DNA from: Streptomyces griseoincarnatus
GTDB lineage: Bacteria; Actinomycetota; Actinomycetes; Streptomycetales; Streptomycetaceae
DNA: 64,000 nt
Direction of reading: 5' to 3'
Assembly: GCA_014649575.1 (NCBI GenBank)
Contig: BMTH01000006.1
Coordinates: forward strand, 186,001 to 250,000
Below are positions 63,569 through 64,000 of the stretch, piece after piece; within the stretch, counting starts at the first letter, position 1, and every line of letters starts with the position of its first letter. The translations under genes and the position numbers were made by a program. The notes under the pieces are model-generated. The model was not told the origin of the DNA. It ran no database searches and was given only the letters and a program-made list of their open reading frames with translations.

Positions 63569-64000
63569 TCACACCGGGACGGCGCAGCCCACCGGTGAGG
63601 CCCCGCCCAGCCGCACGTAGAGGGCCGTGGACGCCGGGCAGCCGGACCGGGCGTCCACGGCCTTCGTCACCTTGAACTCCGGCGTCCTGGGCCCGCTTCC
63701 GTCGCAGGCCGTCTCCCGTACCCTGCCGCCGTCGAGGGCGTACACGCAGTCGCCGACGACGGTCCGCGGACCGCCCCCGCCGCCCGGGTCGCCCGGGTGC
63801 GGCGGCTGGAGGCTCCGCATGCAGGCGTGGCCGCGCGGCACCATCCCGTCGCCGTCCTCGTCGGCGGCGGGCCACTGCTCGCTGATGTGCAGCACGAAGT
63901 CGGTGGTGGGCGGGCACGGCGGGCCGTCGCGCGTGGTGCCGTCGTGCCGGGCCACCACCCGGGCCGCCGCGCGCTCGCTCCGGCAGGACACCTCGGTGAA
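63569..64000 (-). CDS. Cys-containing hypothetical protein, N-terminus cut by window edge
   Basis: The frame stays open to the right edge; the visible 143 codons end in CAVPV-stop. It has many Cys at intervals (VSCRSER, PPCPPTTDF, HACMRSLQP, GDCVYALDG, ACDGSG, SGCPAS, VGCAVPV), which suggests a disulphide-bonded secreted protein or lipoprotein with a beta-rich repeat. The signal peptide, if any, lies outside the window. It is convergent with the S37 peptidase, with 13 bp between stops. Confidence 0.6.
   Translation of the reverse strand, partial: FTEVSCRSERAAARVVARHDGTTRDGPPCPPTTDFVLHISEQWPAADEDGDGMVPRGHACMRSLQPPHPGDPGGGGGPRTVVGDCVYALDGGRVRETACDGSGPRTPEFKVTKAVDARSGCPASTALYVRLGGASPVGCAVPV

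Overview
This is a chromosomal window from a Streptomyces species. The support is very high GC content, G/C-biased third codon positions, rare TTA codons, an adpA gene carrying a TTA codon, a complete desferrioxamine locus, a cellobiose-uptake (ceb) locus, and many overlapping ATGA/GTGA gene junctions. From memory the gene order resembles the adpA-orn-ceb-des-acdH stretch of the S. coelicolor core chromosome. No database was searched.

Layout. 1-4.5 kb: an Fe-S PD-(D/E)XK nuclease with an edge-cut downstream partner, a PAP2 protein, a histidine phosphatase, and a TetR repressor facing a small membrane protein across two inverted operators. 4.5-8.4 kb: an NsdA-like regulator, a small unknown protein and a spermidine-synthase-like protein, separated by three blocks of degenerate and perfect tandem repeats. 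8.4-12.6 kb: a secreted protein, an OmpR-type two-component system and a GH18 enzyme with an 11-bp direct repeat upstream. 12.7-19 kb: bglC-cebGFE and divergent cebR, with two CebR boxes (TGGGAGCGCTCCCA), one overlapping the bglC ribosome-binding region. 19-22.3 kb: accessory DNA beside tRNA-His, with an HTH remnant, an integrase N-terminal remnant, a truncated small membrane protein and four minus-strand genes, one holding two TTA codons. 22.4-29.1 kb: orn, adpA, a USP protein, glmS and a DUF4429/SHOCT protein. 29.3-36.6 kb: desEF-ABCD, with two identical iron boxes. 36.7-43.2 kb: a leucine/isovalerate catabolic operon (mccB-mccA-HMG-CoA lyase-acdH), with its TetR regulator and paired operators. 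43.3-48.5 kb: acyl-CoA dehydrogenase, TesB thioesterase, two unknowns, and an MDR oxidoreductase/TetR pair. 48.5-54.5 kb: PucR regulator, SSS symporter, ureohydrolase and ThDP enzyme, which read together as a guanidino-compound or 2-ketoarginine pathway. 54.7-56.7 kb: a WhiJ/DUF397-type module with two coupled unknown genes. 56.7-64 kb: secreted endonuclease I, a fused heterodimer-type ABC exporter, a small secreted protein, an S37 tripeptidyl aminopeptidase and an edge-cut secreted protein.

How the genes work together. Three catabolic or uptake systems are each controlled by a neighbouring regulator with a visible or likely operator: CebR for cellobiose, TetR for leucine/isovalerate, PucR for guanidino compounds. 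Iron supply is one locus with two DmdR-type boxes. adpA is tied to bldA by its TTA codon. The least understood parts are the tRNA-His accessory block, the coupled gene pair at 55.9-56.7 kb, the stand-alone Fe-S nuclease and the intergenic tandem repeats.
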